From contig NZ_VIVL01000001.1 in assembly GCF_007828835.1 (NCBI RefSeq), positions 186,001 through 250,000 of the forward strand: DNA of 64,000 bases, written 5' to 3'. A program made the translations under genes and the position numbers. The DNA comes from Variovorax beijingensis. Lineage in GTDB: Bacteria; Pseudomonadota; Gammaproteobacteria; Burkholderiales; Burkholderiaceae_C. The notes beneath the pieces are model-generated. The model was not told the DNA's origin. It did no database searches and saw only the letters and a list, made by a program, of their open reading frames with translations. This document shows, piece after piece, positions 16,929-26,675 of this stretch (position 1 is its first letter; every line of letters starts with the position of its first letter).

Positions 16929-17543
16929 TCAGCGGGAAATGGCGAGCTTGATGCCGAAGGCGATCAAGAAGACGCCCGCGAGCTTTTCGAGCCTGCCCGA
17001 AATGCGCGGATTGGCGCGGATGCGCTCGGCCAGAAAGTGCGTGAGCAGCGTCGAAGTGAGGCCGTAGAGGAAGGTCAGCGCAGCAATCGTCAGCGCCATG
17101 GCGCCAAAAGTGACCACGCCCTGGTGGCGCGCCGGGTCGACGAACAGCGGGAAGAAAGCCATGTAGAACACGATGGCCTTGGGGTTCAGCAAGGTGATGG
17201 CCAGGGCCTGGCGCATGAAGTGGCTGGGGCGAATGTTCAGGATGGGTGCCGCGCCGGGCTTGGCCAGCAGCATCTTGGCGCCCAGCCATGCGAGGTAGAC
17301 GGCGCCCAGCCACTGCACCGCCTTGAACGCGGCCGGATAGGCCGCCAGCACAGCCGCCACGCCCGCCACCGCCGCCCACATCAGGAACTGGTCGCCGACG
17401 ATCACGCCCAGCGTGGCCGCCAGGCCGCCACGGATCCCGCCTTTGCTGGTCGAGGTGATCAACGCGAGGTTGCCCGGACCGGGAATCAGGAGAAAGAGGA
17501 CGATGGCGGCGACGAATGCGCCGTAGTCAGCAATGCCGAACAT
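16929..17543 (-). CDS. LysE/RhtB family exporter
   Basis: A 204-residue six-span membrane protein with the LysE family opening (FLLIPGPGNLALITSTSKGG at about 18-37, the conserved PGP motif) and the LLNPKAIVFYMAFFP segment in the second half. Members export amino acids such as lysine, homoserine or threonine by exchange or proton motive force; substrate unknown. It is eight bases from parA and 115 bp from rsmG, so it interrupts the common rsmG-parA order and probably shares the transcript. Confidence 0.85.
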   Translation of the reverse strand: MFGIADYGAFVAAIVLFLLIPGPGNLALITSTSKGGIRGGLAATLGVIVGDQFLMWAAVAGVAAVLAAYPAAFKAVQWLGAVYLAWLGAKMLLAKPGAAPILNIRPSHFMRQALAITLLNPKAIVFYMAFFPLFVDPARHQGVVTFGAMALTIAALTFLYGLTSTLLTHFLAERIRANPRISGRLEKLAGVFLIAFGIKLAISR

Positions 17544-17658
17544 GGGATTTGCCTCGAGAAGGAGAGCCAGGGGGAGGCGTCGAGTCTAAGCGAGGCCGGC
17601 CCGGTGAGGATCGTTCGGCACCGGCTTTCACCGGTGCGGCGGCCTCTTTTTTGGCGAT

Positions 17659-18300
17659 TCAGGCCGCTTCCTGGCGCGCCCAGACGATGCAGCGCTCGGC
17701 GTCCAGGCCAGGAACGGTCAATTGTTCCACGTGAAACACTGCGATACCTTGGGGCAAGGCAGCGAGTTCATCGGTGGGTACCTTGCCCTTCATGGCCAGC
17801 CAGACGCCGCCCGGCGCGAGCAGGTGCCTGGACCCGTTGAAGAAATCAGGCAGCGAGGCAAAGGCCCTGGAGCTGATGACTTCATAGCTGCCCGTCAGCG
17901 ATTCGACGCGCGCGTGCAGGCCGCGCAGATTGGGCAATCCGAGTTCGGCTGCCACCTGTTGGACGAAGGCCGCCTTCTTGGCCACGGCATCGAGGCAGCT
18001 CACCTCGAGCTCCGGCCGCATGACGGCAATCACCACGCCCGGCAGGCCACCCCCGGAACCGACGTCGAGCAACTTGCCCTTCCCTGCCCATTCACGCTGC
18101 AACGGCGCCACGGCCGCCAGGCTGTCGAGCAGATGGTGCGTCAGCACGCTGGCCGGGTCGCGCAGCGCCGTGAGGTTGTAGACCTTGTTCCACTTGAGCA
18201 TCAGCGTGCCGTAGGCCAGCAGCTGTTCCGCCTGCGCATCGCTCAAGGCCGTGCCCAGGGCCGCCGCGCCCTGGCGCAGCGTGTCGATGGGCGCGCTCAT
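17659..18300 (-). CDS. rsmG: 16S rRNA (guanine-527-N7)-methyltransferase RsmG
   Basis: A 213-residue class I SAM methyltransferase (GidB) that N7-methylates G527 of 16S rRNA. The family stretch [14 protein letters not shown] is at about 36-49, the SAM-binding loop [14 protein letters not shown] at about 77-90 and [12 protein letters not shown] follows. Its ATG overlaps the mnmG TGA by four bases (ATGA). A parS-like site lies inside the coding region at 17723-17738, over the codons of the segment with VFHVEQL. Confidence 0.95.
   Translation of the reverse strand: MSAPIDTLRQGAAALGTALSDAQAEQLLAYGTLMLKWNKVYNLTALRDPASVLTHHLLDSLAAVAPLQREWAGKGKLLDVGSGGGLPGVVIAVMRPELEVSCLDAVAKKAAFVQQVAAELGLPNLRGLHARVESLTGSYEVISSRAFASLPDFFNGSRHLLAPGGVWLAMKGKVPTDELAALPQGIAVFHVEQLTVPGLDAERCIVWARQEAA
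17723..17738. promoter_or_regulatory. parS: parS site, one mismatch
   Basis: TGTTCCACGTGAAACA matches the consensus parS TGTTTCACGTGAAACA at 15 of 16 bases. It lies within rsmG, 2.3 kb upstream of parB. One-mismatch parS sites are functional in other bacteria. Confidence 0.85.
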
Positions 18301-20255
18301 TGGGCGGGCTGCGATTCAGCAGCCGCTTCCGAGTCTGCATCGCGGTTGAATGCCTTGTGGCCGCCTTTGCGCAAATGGATCATCAGCAGGGAAATGGCGG
18401 CCGGCGTGACACCCGAAATGCGCGATGCCAAGCCCAGGGTTTCAGGCCGGTGCTTGTCGAGTTTCTGCCGAACCTCAAAGCTCAGCGCCTTGACCTGGCT
18501 GTAGTCGAAGTCGGCCGGCAGGCGCAGGTTCTCGAAATGCGCGGCGCGCTCCACTTCGTCGTGCTGGCGCTCGATATAACCCGAGTACTTGGCCGAGATT
18601 TCGATCTGCTCGATCTCGGTTTCAGTGAGTGCAGCCCCTGCGCTGTACTTTCCGCCGTCCAGCGACATCAGCGTCTGGTAGTTCACATCGGGCCGGCGCA
18701 GCAGGTCGGCCAGGTTGTATTCATGCTCGATGGCCTTGCCGAGCACGCGCTCGGATTCGGACGCCGGCAGGTTGCGCGGATTCACCCAGATCGACTTGAG
18801 TCGTTCTGTTTCACGTGAAACAGTGTCGCGCTTGCGGCTGAAAGCATCCCAGCGCGCGTCGTCCACCAGGCCCAGCTTGCGCCCTGCTTCCGTCAGGCGC
18901 ATGTCGGCGTTGTCCTCGCGCAGCTGCAGCCGGAATTCGGCACGGCTGGTAAACATCCGATACGGCTCGGTCACGCCCTTGGTGATCAGGTCGTCCACCA
19001 GCACGCCCAGGTAGGCCTCGTCACGGCGCGGCAGCCACGCCTCTTCTTCGCGGCATTGGAGCGCGGCATTGATGCCGGCAAACAGCCCCTGGGCCGCTGC
19101 CTCTTCGTAGCCGGTGGTGCCGTTGATCTGCCCGGCAAAGAACAGGCCCTTGATCGAGCGCGTCTCGAAACTGCTCTTGAGCTCGCGCGGATCGAAATAG
19201 TCGTACTCGATGGCGTAACCGGGTCGCAGGATGTGGGCGTTTTCAAGCCCGGGCATCGAGCGCACGAGCTGGTACTGGATGTCGAACGGCAGGCTGGTCG
19301 AGATGCCGTTGGGGTAGTACTCGTTGGTCGTCAGGCCTTCGGGCTCGAGAAAGATCTGGTGGCTTTCCTTGTCGGCAAAGCGGTTGATCTTGTCTTCCAC
19401 GCTCGGGCAGTAGCGCGGACCGACGCCGTCGATCTTGCCCGTGAACATCGGGCTGCGGTCGAAGCCCGAACGGATGATGTCGTGCGTGCGCGCATTGGTA
19501 TGGGTGATCCAGCACGGCATCTGCTGCGGATGCATGTCGACCCGGCCCATGAAGCTGAACACGGGCATCGGCCCTGCCCCGCCCGGCATGCCGTCGCCGG
19601 GCTGCTCGGTGCACTTCGAGAAGTCGATGCTCCGGCCGTCCAGGCGCGGTGGTGTGCCGGTCTTCAGGCGGCCCTGCGGTAGCTTGAGTTCCTTGAGCCG
19701 CGCCGACAGGCTGACCGCCGGCGGATCGCCCGCGCGTCCGGCTTGGTAGTTGTCCAGGCCCACATGGATGCGGCCATCGAGAAAAGTCCCGGCGGTGAGC
19801 ACCACGGTGCGCGCACGAAAGGCAATGCCCACCTGCGTGACGGCGCCGACCACGCGGTCGCCCTCCACCATCAGGTCATCGACGGCTTGCTGGAACAGGC
19901 TCAGGTTCGGCTGGTTCTCGAGGCGGCGGCGAATCGCGGCCTTGTACAGCACGCGGTCGGCCTGCGCGCGGGTGGCGCGCACCGCCGGCCCCTTGCTCGA
20001 ATTGAGAATACGGAACTGGATGCCCGCCTCGTCGGTCGCAATGGCCATCGCGCCGCCCAGCGCATCCACCTCTTTCACGAGGTGGCCCTTGCCGATGCCG
20101 CCGATCGATGGGTTGCAGCTCATCTGCCCCAACGTCTCGATGTTGTGGGAGAGCAGCAACGTCTTGGCGCCCATGCGTGCGGCGGCAAGCGCGGCTTCGG
20201 TGCCGGCATGGCCACCGCCGACGACTACACAATCGAATTCTTCGGGGTACAGCAT
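18297..20255 (-). CDS. mnmG: tRNA uridine-5-carboxymethylaminomethyl modification enzyme MnmG
   Basis: A 652-residue FAD protein (GidA) that with MnmE installs the cmnm5 group at U34 of certain tRNAs. The dinucleotide fold [19 protein letters not shown] begins at about residue 11. [23 protein letters not shown] and [14 protein letters not shown] are the other signatures. A GTG at 20273 would add six residues, but ATG 20255 gives the universal MLYPEEFD start. A perfect parS lies inside the gene. It heads the leftward run to rsmG, lysE, parA, hydrolase and parB. Confidence 0.96.
   Translation of the reverse strand: MLYPEEFDCVVVGGGHAGTEAALAAARMGAKTLLLSHNIETLGQMSCNPSIGGIGKGHLVKEVDALGGAMAIATDEAGIQFRILNSSKGPAVRATRAQADRVLYKAAIRRRLENQPNLSLFQQAVDDLMVEGDRVVGAVTQVGIAFRARTVVLTAGTFLDGRIHVGLDNYQAGRAGDPPAVSLSARLKELKLPQGRLKTGTPPRLDGRSIDFSKCTEQPGDGMPGGAGPMPVFSFMGRVDMHPQQMPCWITHTNARTHDIIRSGFDRSPMFTGKIDGVGPRYCPSVEDKINRFADKESHQIFLEPEGLTTNEYYPNGISTSLPFDIQYQLVRSMPGLENAHILRPGYAIEYDYFDPRELKSSFETRSIKGLFFAGQINGTTGYEEAAAQGLFAGINAALQCREEEAWLPRRDEAYLGVLVDDLITKGVTEPYRMFTSRAEFRLQLREDNADMRLTEAGRKLGLVDDARWDAFSRKRDTVSRETERLKSIWVNPRNLPASESERVLGKAIEHEYNLADLLRRPDVNYQTLMSLDGGKYSAGAALTETEIEQIEISAKYSGYIERQHDEVERAAHFENLRLPADFDYSQVKALSFEVRQKLDKHRPETLGLASRISGVTPAAISLLMIHLRKGGHKAFNRDADSEAAAESQPAQ
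18807..18822. promoter_or_regulatory. parS: parS site, perfect match
   Basis: TGTTTCACGTGAAACA is identical to the consensus parS, and the flanking C and G extend the palindrome to 18 bp (18806-18823). It lies inside mnmG, 1.1 kb from the second site and 3.3 kb upstream of parB. Confidence 0.95.
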
Positions 20256-20409
20256 TTGAAAGAGGGGGCGCACTACTGACGCGTGCGCTGCGCAAAGGGG
20301 GCACCAATTTTAATCGGGGGTGCCGCTTTGCGCCCGAAATGCGGGCAATATGGTTAATTGCTCCTAAATCACCCCGGACCCAGCCGATCCCTCTTGTATC
20401 CTGGATAGT

Positions 20410-20430
20410 TTGCTATTATTTTAATAGCAA
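20410..20430. repeat. dispersed palindrome, copy 1 (mnmG upstream gap)
   Basis: TTGCTATTA (20410-20418) and TAATAGCAA (20422-20430) form a perfect 9-bp inverted repeat with a TTT loop. Related GCTAT...ATAGC palindromes occur at 43980, 55199 and 56555. The rest of the 330-base gap 20256-20587 holds no convincing gene; it should contain the mnmG promoter, and its base composition is more AT-rich around 20340-20440. Confidence 0.6.
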
Positions 20431-20587
20431 CAATGCGGCGTTCAGACGCGCCGCCGGCGCGAGCGGTGCTCTGGAAGCTGCCAGTGGCTCTGGGTCACGA
20501 GCAGCACACGCACCACGCGATGGGCCGGGCTTTGCAGCAGCAGTCCGAGCGGACGGGCCCGCGGCCAGACAGGTGCCGGATGCTGCA

Positions 20588-20773
20588 TCAGTCGATCACC
20601 TTTTTCACTGCGCCGATCCCCAGTGCCGCCAGGACCACGAACACCACCGCCAGGACCAGGAACAACCCGAACAGCAACTTTGCGATGCCGGCTGCGCCTG
20701 CCGCAATGCCGCCGAAGCCCAGCACCCCGGCCACCAGCGAGATCAAGGCAAAAATAATCGCGTACTTCAACAT
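20588..20773 (-). CDS. DUF1328 (YtjA-type) small membrane protein
   Basis: A 61-residue protein almost entirely hydrophobic, with two helices (about 3-24 and 30-52) joined by a Gly/Ala turn ([20 protein letters not shown]), the typical pattern of the DUF1328/YtjA family. Members are small inner-membrane proteins of unknown function, sometimes stress-induced. ATG 20773 is preceded by AAGGAG at a good distance; the frame upstream to 21067 is not family-like. Confidence 0.85.
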   Translation of the reverse strand: MLKYAIIFALISLVAGVLGFGGIAAGAAGIAKLLFGLFLVLAVVFVVLAALGIGAVKKVID

Positions 20774-20962
20774 CTGAAAACTCCTTGCGGCGAGCCTCGC
20801 CCACCGTGCGGGGGAGCTTAGGAACCGGCCGCAGCCGCCCCGATAGTCGCCCCGCGCGAGCGGCCGTAGGACAAACGCCCAGCGGGCAAACCCGCTAGCA
20901 TCCCCGTTGGTCCATGGATCGATTCCCGCTATCCATATTCCCAATATTGGAGATTTCTTCGC

Positions 20963-21571
20963 ATGAAGCTGTATTACTCGCCCGGTGCCTGCTCCCTCTC
21001 GCCCCATATCGCGCTGCACGAGGCAGGCCTTGCCTTCGAGCCCGTGCTGGCCAGCACCAAGACCCACAAGCTGCAGGACGGCACTGACTACTACGGCATC
21101 AACCCGCTGGGCTACGTGCCCATGCTCGAACTCGACGACGGCACGCGCCTGCGCGAAGGCCCGGCCATCGTGCAGTACATCGCCGACCTGGCCCCGACGA
21201 AGAACCTCGCACCGGCCGCCGGCACGCTGCAGCGCTACCGCCTGCAGGAGTGGCTAACCTTCATCGGCACCGAGATGCACAAGGGCTACAGCCCGCTGTT
21301 CAACCCGAACATGCCCGAAGAAGCCAAGGCGATCTTCAAGGACAAGCTCAAGTCGCGCTATGGATGGCTCGACGGGCAGCTTGCCGACAAGTCCTATCTG
21401 ATGGGCGACCAGTTCAGCGTGGCCGACGGCTACCTGTTCACCGTCACCAACTGGGCCAAGTCCACCGGCGTCGACATCTCGGGCTTCGCCAATCTCCAGG
21501 CCTGGCATGCGCGCGTGGCTGCTCGTCCCGCTGTTCAAGAGGCGATGAAGGCCGAAGGCCTGCTGAAGTAA
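20963..21571 (+). CDS. glutathione S-transferase, bacterial beta-class-like
   Basis: A 202-residue GST with an N-terminal thioredoxin-like domain (about 1-77) and an all-helical C-terminal domain. [16 protein letters not shown] carries Cys10, the residue that forms the mixed disulfide with glutathione in beta-class enzymes such as GstA/Bph[12 protein letters not shown] and [11 protein letters not shown] are the glutathione-site strands and helix. It probably acts in detoxification or redox repair. Alone in its orientation, with no aromatic degradation genes next to it. Confidence 0.88.
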   Translation: MKLYYSPGACSLSPHIALHEAGLAFEPVLASTKTHKLQDGTDYYGINPLGYVPMLELDDGTRLREGPAIVQYIADLAPTKNLAPAAGTLQRYRLQEWLTFIGTEMHKGYSPLFNPNMPEEAKAIFKDKLKSRYGWLDGQLADKSYLMGDQFSVADGYLFTVTNWAKSTGVDISGFANLQAWHARVAARPAVQEAMKAEGLLK

Positions 21572-21803
21572 GAAGAAGTCGGCAGAAGCTCGCAAGAGTC
21601 GCAAAGCGGCCCGTCCACCCGCAGGAAAACCCCGGGCTGCTCTCAGCCACAAGCCGGCAAGGGCGAGGCGTGCGCGTGGGGGCAGAACTGCTCGCATTTG
21701 CAGCGGCCTGAACGCCTAGCAGCAATCGGACAACCGTGCGACAGCAGGTTTGGCCGCCCAGGTTTAGCCTCGCGTCCTCCGTCCCACTCTTTGACGTTCC
21801 GCC

Positions 21804-22907
21804 ATGCCCTCCCTTTTCGATCCCGTACAAGCCGGTGACCTGCAGCTCGCCAACCGCGTCGTGATGGCACCGCTCACGCGCAACCGCTCGCCCAACGCGA
21901 TTCCCCAGGACATTGCCGCCACCTACTATGCGCAGCGCGCCAGCGCCGGCTTGCTCATCACCGAAGCCACTGCCATCAGCCACCAGGGCCAGGGCTATGC
22001 CGACGTGCCGGGCCTCTACGGCACCGAGCAGCTCGACGCCTGGAAGCGCGTGACCGATGCGGTGCATGCCAAGGGCGGCAAGATCGTGGTGCAGCTCTGG
22101 CATGTGGGCCGCGTGTCGCACAGCGAACTGCAGCCCGGCGGCGGCAAGCCTGTCGCGCCTTCGGCCATCACCGCCAGGACCAAGACCGTGCTCATCAAGG
22201 AGGGCGTGCCGACCTTCGTCGAAACCTCCGAGCCGCGCGCGCTCGACGCCGAAGAACTGCCCGGCATCGTCCACGCCTATGCGGCCGCCGCGCGCAACGC
22301 GGTGGAAACCGCCGGCTTCGACGGCGTGGAACTCCACGGCGCCAACGGCTACCTGCTCGACCAGTTCCTCAAGGACGGCAGCAACAAGCGCACCGACGAC
22401 TACGGCGGCAGCATCGAGAACCGCGCCCGACTGCTGCTCGAAGCCACGCGCGCCGTGGTCGACGCGGTCGGCGGCGGCAGGACCGGCATCCGCCTGTCGC
22501 CCGTCACGCCGGCCAACGACGTGCACGATTCCGATCCGCAGCCGCTCTTCACCTACGTGGTGAAGCAGCTCGCCCCGCTCGGCCTGGCCTACATCCACAT
22601 CATCGAAGGCGCCACCGGCGGTCCGCGCGAGATCGAGGACCGTCCCTTCGACTACGAGGCGCTCAAGGCCGCCTACCGCCAGGCCGGCGGCAAGGGCGCA
22701 TGGATGGTCAACAACGGCTACGACAAGCCGCTCGCGGACCAGGCCGTCAAGGAAGGCGACGACCTTGTCGCCTTCGGCAAGCCCTTCATCGCCAACCCCG
22801 ACCTGGTGCGCCGCCTGCGCGAGAACGCGCCGCTCAACACCGTGGACAAGGCCACCATGTACGGCGGCGGGGTCAAGGGCTACACGGACTATCCGACGCT
22901 GGACTGA
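21804..22907 (+). CDS. Old Yellow Enzyme family alkene reductase (NemA-like)
   Basis: A 367-residue FMN TIM-barrel ene-reductase that uses NAD(P)H to reduce activated C=C bonds or nitro-esters. It starts with SLFDPVQAGDLQLANRVVMAPLTRNR and shows the substrate-binding pair His178/Asn181 in ELHGANGYLLDQFL, then the phosphate-site segment near the end (DLVAFGKPFIANPDL). It is close in length and motifs to NemA/XenB. The RidA-like gene follows 70 bp later and may be co-transcribed; the physiological substrate is unknown. Confidence 0.9.
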   Translation: MPSLFDPVQAGDLQLANRVVMAPLTRNRSPNAIPQDIAATYYAQRASAGLLITEATAISHQGQGYADVPGLYGTEQLDAWKRVTDAVHAKGGKIVVQLWHVGRVSHSELQPGGGKPVAPSAITARTKTVLIKEGVPTFVETSEPRALDAEELPGIVHAYAAAARNAVETAGFDGVELHGANGYLLDQFLKDGSNKRTDDYGGSIENRARLLLEATRAVVDAVGGGRTGIRLSPVTPANDVHDSDPQPLFTYVVKQLAPLGLAYIHIIEGATGGPREIEDRPFDYEALKAAYRQAGGKGAWMVNNGYDKPLADQAVKEGDDLVAFGKPFIANPDLVRRLRENAPLNTVDKATMYGGGVKGYTDYPTLD

Positions 22908-22977
22908 GTCCCTCGCGGCCGCGGCGGGGCCCTGGCAAGATGCGGCGGCGGATCCAACCGCCGCAGGAGAAAAATGC

Positions 22978-23499
22978 ATGGCCCGCATCGAACAGCGTCT
23001 CGCAACGCTCGGCCTCGTGCTGCCGCCGCCGGTCACGCCGCCGCCCGGCGTGGTGCTGCCCTTCGCCTTCGTGCGCATTGCCGGGCGCCGCGCCATCGTC
23101 TCGGGGCACGGTCCGCTGAATGCCGACGGCACCATTGCCGCCCCGCTCGGCAAGCTGGGCCGCGAGCTGACGGTCGAGCAAGGCTATGCGGCGGCGCGGC
23201 TCACCGCACTGGCCATGCTCGGCAGCCTGCAGCGCGCACTCGGCGACCTCGACCGCATCACCGCCTGGACGCGCGTGTTCGGCATGGTGGCCTCGGCACC
23301 GGGCTTCGACAAACAGCCCGCCGTCATCAACGGCTTCTCGGATCTCGTGCTCGAGCTCTTCGGCCCGTCGATCGGTGCGCACGCGCGCAGTGCCGTCGGC
23401 ATGGCGGAGCTCCCGTTCAACATCCCCGTAGAGATCGAAGGCGAAGTGGAGTTCGAGTCGCGCACTCGCATCTCCCCGCGCAAGCCGGCGAAGGCCTGA
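22978..23499 (+). CDS. RidA/YjgF-family protein
   Basis: A 173-residue protein of the long RidA-like subgroup. It opens with MARIEQRLATLGLVLPPPVTPPPG and continues with SGHGPLNADG, LTALAMLGSLQRALGDLDRITAWTRVFGMV and AVGMAELPFNIPVEIEGEVEF, the strand that usually closes the trimeric pocket. Classical RidA deaminates reactive enamines or imines, but this subgroup's activity is not established. Two ATGs occur at 22974 and 22978; only 22978 is in frame and AGGAG lies at the right distance. Confidence 0.82.
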   Translation: MARIEQRLATLGLVLPPPVTPPPGVVLPFAFVRIAGRRAIVSGHGPLNADGTIAAPLGKLGRELTVEQGYAAARLTALAMLGSLQRALGDLDRITAWTRVFGMVASAPGFDKQPAVINGFSDLVLELFGPSIGAHARSAVGMAELPFNIPVEIEGEVEFESRTRISPRKPAKA

Positions 23500-23512
23500 A
23501 CGCCGCGCCACC

Positions 23513-24955
23513 TCAGGCAGCGCGCGCCGCGCCCGTACCACCCGCATCGGCGACAGTGCCCGCGCGGAGCTCCGCGAAGGTAATGCTCACCCGCAGCCCC
23601 GTGGGCTCGGCCGCATCGAGCCGCAGATCGGCGCCCAGCAGCTCCGAATAGCGCGCCACGATCGACAGGCCCAGGCCCGAGCCCTGCCCGAGCTTCTGGC
23701 CCGCCGGGCCCTGCGCCCAGCGCTGCATCAGGTCGCGCTGCGCTTCCAGCGGAATGCCGGGGCCGTCGTCGATCACGCTCAGGGTGCGGCCCGCCAGCTC
23801 GACGGTGATGGTGCGTCCGCCGTAGCGCAGCGCGTTGTCGATCAGGTTGTCGAGAATGCCCTCGACCAATGCTTCGTTCGCAAGCACCGCCACGCGCTCG
23901 TCGAGGCCGCGCGCACCCAGGTCGACGCCGTGCGCGTCGGCGCGGGCCAGGTGCCGCAGCACGGTCTGCTCGGCCAATATGTCGAGACGCACCGGCTCGC
24001 GCGCAAGGCCGGTGCGCGCCTCGTCCGCGAGCGCGAGCGCCAGCAGCTGGTCGATGAGATGGCTCGCGCGGGCCTGGCGCTCGGCCACGCGCGCGAGCTG
24101 CTCGCGCCACACGGTGGAGTCGTGCTGCGCAAGCCCGTATTCGGCCAGTGCGCGGATGCCCGCCAGCGGCGTGCGCAGCTCATGCGCGACGTTGCCCGCG
24201 AACTCGCGCTGCGCACGCACGCTGTGGTTCAGGCGGTCGAACAGCGCATTGACCGCATTGCCCAGGCGCTGCACCTCGCGCGAGGTGCGCACCACCACGA
24301 CCGGAGAGAGGTCGTGCACATCGCGGCGGTCCAGCGCCTGCTGGAGTTCGCCGAGCGGGCGCAGGTCGCTGCGAATGCCATGCCAGAGCCATACCGCGAG
24401 CAGTATCAGCAGCAGCACCTGCGGCGCCAGCGCATAGCCGAGCAGCCGCTGCACCAGCGCCGCGCGGCTCAGCGTGGTCTGCGCAATCACCACCCGGTAG
24501 GGCATCAGCCGGTCAGGCTCGGTGACAGGCTCGAGCACCACCGCGCGCAGGACCTTGCCTTCGTAATTCACGTCCGAAAAGCGATAGTGCGCGCCAGCCG
24601 CCGGCAGCGGTGCTTTCAGGCCCGCCTGGCCCGAGATCAGCGTGCCGTCGAGCCGCTGCACCGCAAAGTAGATCTTGTCGACCTGGTCGAACAGCACCGT
24701 GGCCACTTCGCGCGGCGTGAGCAGCAGTTCGATGCCGCGCTCGCCCGCCTGCACGTTGGCCGACAGCGCATAGGCGTCGTCGAGCATGGCGCGGTCGAAG
24801 GCCTGCTCGGAAAAATAATTTGCGATGACCAGCGCGATCACCGCGCCCACCATCCACGTGAGCGCCAGCGGCACCAGCACGTTGCGCAGCACGCGCCGCG
24901 TGAGCGAAGGCGCTGCCTTCGATGGCGCGGGCGCGGCCGGATGCGTACGGCTCAC
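23513..24955 (-). CDS. sensor histidine kinase, TctE/QseC-like
   Basis: A 480-residue membrane kinase: first membrane span at about 26-47, a 2CSK_N-type periplasmic domain, a second span at about 170-192, a HAMP-like region, a HisKA helix with FAGNVAHELRTPLAGIR (phospho-His) and an HATPase_c domain with NLIDNALRYGG, DDGPGIP and GSGLGLSIV. The GTG start overlaps the regulator's TGA (GTGA). TctE partners control tricarboxylate uptake, but no tct genes are seen here, so the stimulus is unknown. Confidence 0.9.
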   Translation of the reverse strand: MSRTHPAAPAPSKAAPSLTRRVLRNVLVPLALTWMVGAVIALVIANYFSEQAFDRAMLDDAYALSANVQAGERGIELLLTPREVATVLFDQVDKIYFAVQRLDGTLISGQAGLKAPLPAAGAHYRFSDVNYEGKVLRAVVLEPVTEPDRLMPYRVVIAQTTLSRAALVQRLLGYALAPQVLLLILLAVWLWHGIRSDLRPLGELQQALDRRDVHDLSPVVVVRTSREVQRLGNAVNALFDRLNHSVRAQREFAGNVAHELRTPLAGIRALAEYGLAQHDSTVWREQLARVAERQARASHLIDQLLALALADEARTGLAREPVRLDILAEQTVLRHLARADAHGVDLGARGLDERVAVLANEALVEGILDNLIDNALRYGGRTITVELAGRTLSVIDDGPGIPLEAQRDLMQRWAQGPAGQKLGQGSGLGLSIVARYSELLGADLRLDAAEPTGLRVSITFAELRAGTVADAGGTGAARAA

Positions 24956-25641
24956 ACTTCGGCTTCGAGCAGGTAGCCGATGCCGCGCAGCGTGCGGATG
25001 CCCGCGCCCGAGCCGGCCAGCTTCTTGCGCAGCCGGGAGATGAAGGCCTCCAGCGCGTTGTCGCCCAGCGATTCGTCGAAGCTGGAGAGCTTGTCGGACA
25101 GGGCCCGCTTGCTCACCGTGCGGCCCGGCGGGCTCATCAGCTCCCACAGCACCTCGAACTCGCGCGCCGGCAGGTCGAGCGGCCCGCTTGCGGTGGAAAA
25201 GCGGCGTGCCTTGCGGTCCAGCTTGAGCTGGCCCAGCAGCACGATGTCTTCGGTGCCCTTGGCCCGCCGCACCAGCGCGCGCAGCCGCGCCTCGACCTCG
25301 GCCAGATCGAAGGGCTTGCCCAGGTAGTCGTCGGCACCGGCATCGAGACCTGCGATGCGCTCCTCGGTGCGGCCGCGCGCCGTCAGCACCAGCACCGGCG
25401 TGCGGTCGCCGCGCGCACGCGCCTGGCGCAGGACGTTGAGGCCGCTCGCCAGGCCGCTGGTGGGACTGGCCGTGGCCGGCAGGTTCAGGTCGAGCAGCAC
25501 CGCATCGAAAGGCTGCACGCGCCAGAGGTGGTCGGCGTCCTCGATGTTGGTCGACACGTCGACCCGATGGCCGGCATCCGCAAGGCTGCGCAGCATCACG
25601 TCGCGCAGCACGGCATCGTCTTCGACAAGCAGGATTCGCAT
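24952..25641 (-). CDS. OmpR-family response regulator, TctD-like
   Basis: A 229-residue response regulator. The receiver domain (about 1-115) has the acidic pair ED in MRILLVEDDA, phospho-acceptor Asp51 in LLDLNLP and Lys in GKPFDLAEVEARL. The winged-helix output domain (about 130-225) ends with RTLRGIGYLLE. It forms an operon with the overlapping kinase gene. It is divergent from the hydrolase/ACP/ketosynthase operon, with 142 bp between the starts, so that operon is a plausible target. Confidence 0.92.
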   Translation of the reverse strand: MRILLVEDDAVLRDVMLRSLADAGHRVDVSTNIEDADHLWRVQPFDAVLLDLNLPATASPTSGLASGLNVLRQARARGDRTPVLVLTARGRTEERIAGLDAGADDYLGKPFDLAEVEARLRALVRRAKGTEDIVLLGQLKLDRKARRFSTASGPLDLPAREFEVLWELMSPPGRTVSKRALSDKLSSFDESLGDNALEAFISRLRKKLAGSGAGIRTLRGIGYLLEAEV

Positions 25642-25783
25642 GGTGTGTATGGTGGTTTGAAGTGCCTATTCTTGCGCGAAGGAGGGTCAGCGGCCGGTCA
25701 GCACACCCCGGCGATAAACGCGCCATGAGCATACGACAGCAACCTGCGGCACGGGTCTCTTTCCAGGCCGCAGCGACAACGCG

Positions 25784-26662
25784 ATGAGCGCCCGCGATCC
25801 CTCCGATCTCCTGAGCGTGGTGCACCCCGCGGTGCGGCGCACGGCCATCGTGCTGCTGCATGGTTTATGCAGCACACCTGACGAGCTCCTGACCGTGCAA
25901 TCGTCCCTGCGCGCGAGCGGCTACCCAGTGCATCCGATGCGTGTCGATGGCTACTCCTTCGATGCCGCCGCACCGGTGCAGCAGGCCCTGCCGTACGAAC
26001 GCTGGATCGACGCCATCGAGGCACGGGTGAAGGCGCTGCGCACGCAGCACGAGCGCGTGATGCTGGTGGGCATCTCGGCCGGTTCTTCTCTGGCGCTCGG
26101 CGCGGCCATCCGCTGCGGCAGCGGCGTCGATGCGCTGGTGCTGATGTCGACCACGCTGCGCTTCGACGGCTGGGCCGTGCCGCGCACCCAGGTGCTGCTG
26201 CCGCTGGCCTTTTACACGCCGCTCGGGCGGTTCTGGCAATACCGCGAACGCCCGCCCTACGGCGTGAAGAACGAGCGCGTGCGCGCCTGGATCGAGCGCG
26301 AGCTGCGCCACCGCAAGGTGTCGAGCGCCGGCAGCGCGGTGATCGGCGTGGGCCACCTGCGCGAGCACGACCGGCTGATCCGTCACGTGAGGCGCAACCT
26401 GCACCGCGTGCAATGCGGCAGCGTCCTCGCGCTGCATGCACGCGAGGACGAGGTGGCCAGCCTCGCCAATCTCGACATCCTCGCGCGCGGGCTTCGCTGC
26501 GGGACGTTCCGCAGCGTGGTGCTCGCCAACAGCTACCACATGATCACGATCGACAACGACCGCCACCAGGTGGTGCGCGAAACCTCCGCCTTCGCCGATG
26601 CCGTGGCCCATGGCACGCCCGAAGCCATCGGCGCCCTGCCCGCACGCTCCTTTGCCGCCTGA
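25784..26662 (+). CDS. alpha/beta hydrolase, carboxylesterase-like (ACP/KS operon)
   Basis: A 292-residue hydrolase with IVLLHGLCSTPDEL (HG oxyanion loop at about 26-27), nucleophile elbow GISAG with Ser98, an acid in HAREDEVASL and a catalytic His in NSYHMITIDNDRHQV. The last motif, shared with thermostable carboxylesterases (Est30-like), supports an acyl-ester or thioesterase role. It is the first gene of an operon with an acyl carrier protein (13 bp later) and a ketosynthase, so release of an acyl chain from ACP is one possible job. Confidence 0.83.
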   Translation: MSARDPSDLLSVVHPAVRRTAIVLLHGLCSTPDELLTVQSSLRASGYPVHPMRVDGYSFDAAAPVQQALPYERWIDAIEARVKALRTQHERVMLVGISAGSSLALGAAIRCGSGVDALVLMSTTLRFDGWAVPRTQVLLPLAFYTPLGRFWQYRERPPYGVKNERVRAWIERELRHRKVSSAGSAVIGVGHLREHDRLIRHVRRNLHRVQCGSVLALHAREDEVASLANLDILARGLRCGTFRSVVLANSYHMITIDNDRHQVVRETSAFADAVAHGTPEAIGALPARSFAA

Positions 26663-26675
26663 AAGAAAGCACGCC

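Noticed and set aside
20256..20273. GTG start adding six residues to MnmG
   Set aside because: The conserved MnmG N-terminus begins at the ATG at 20255.
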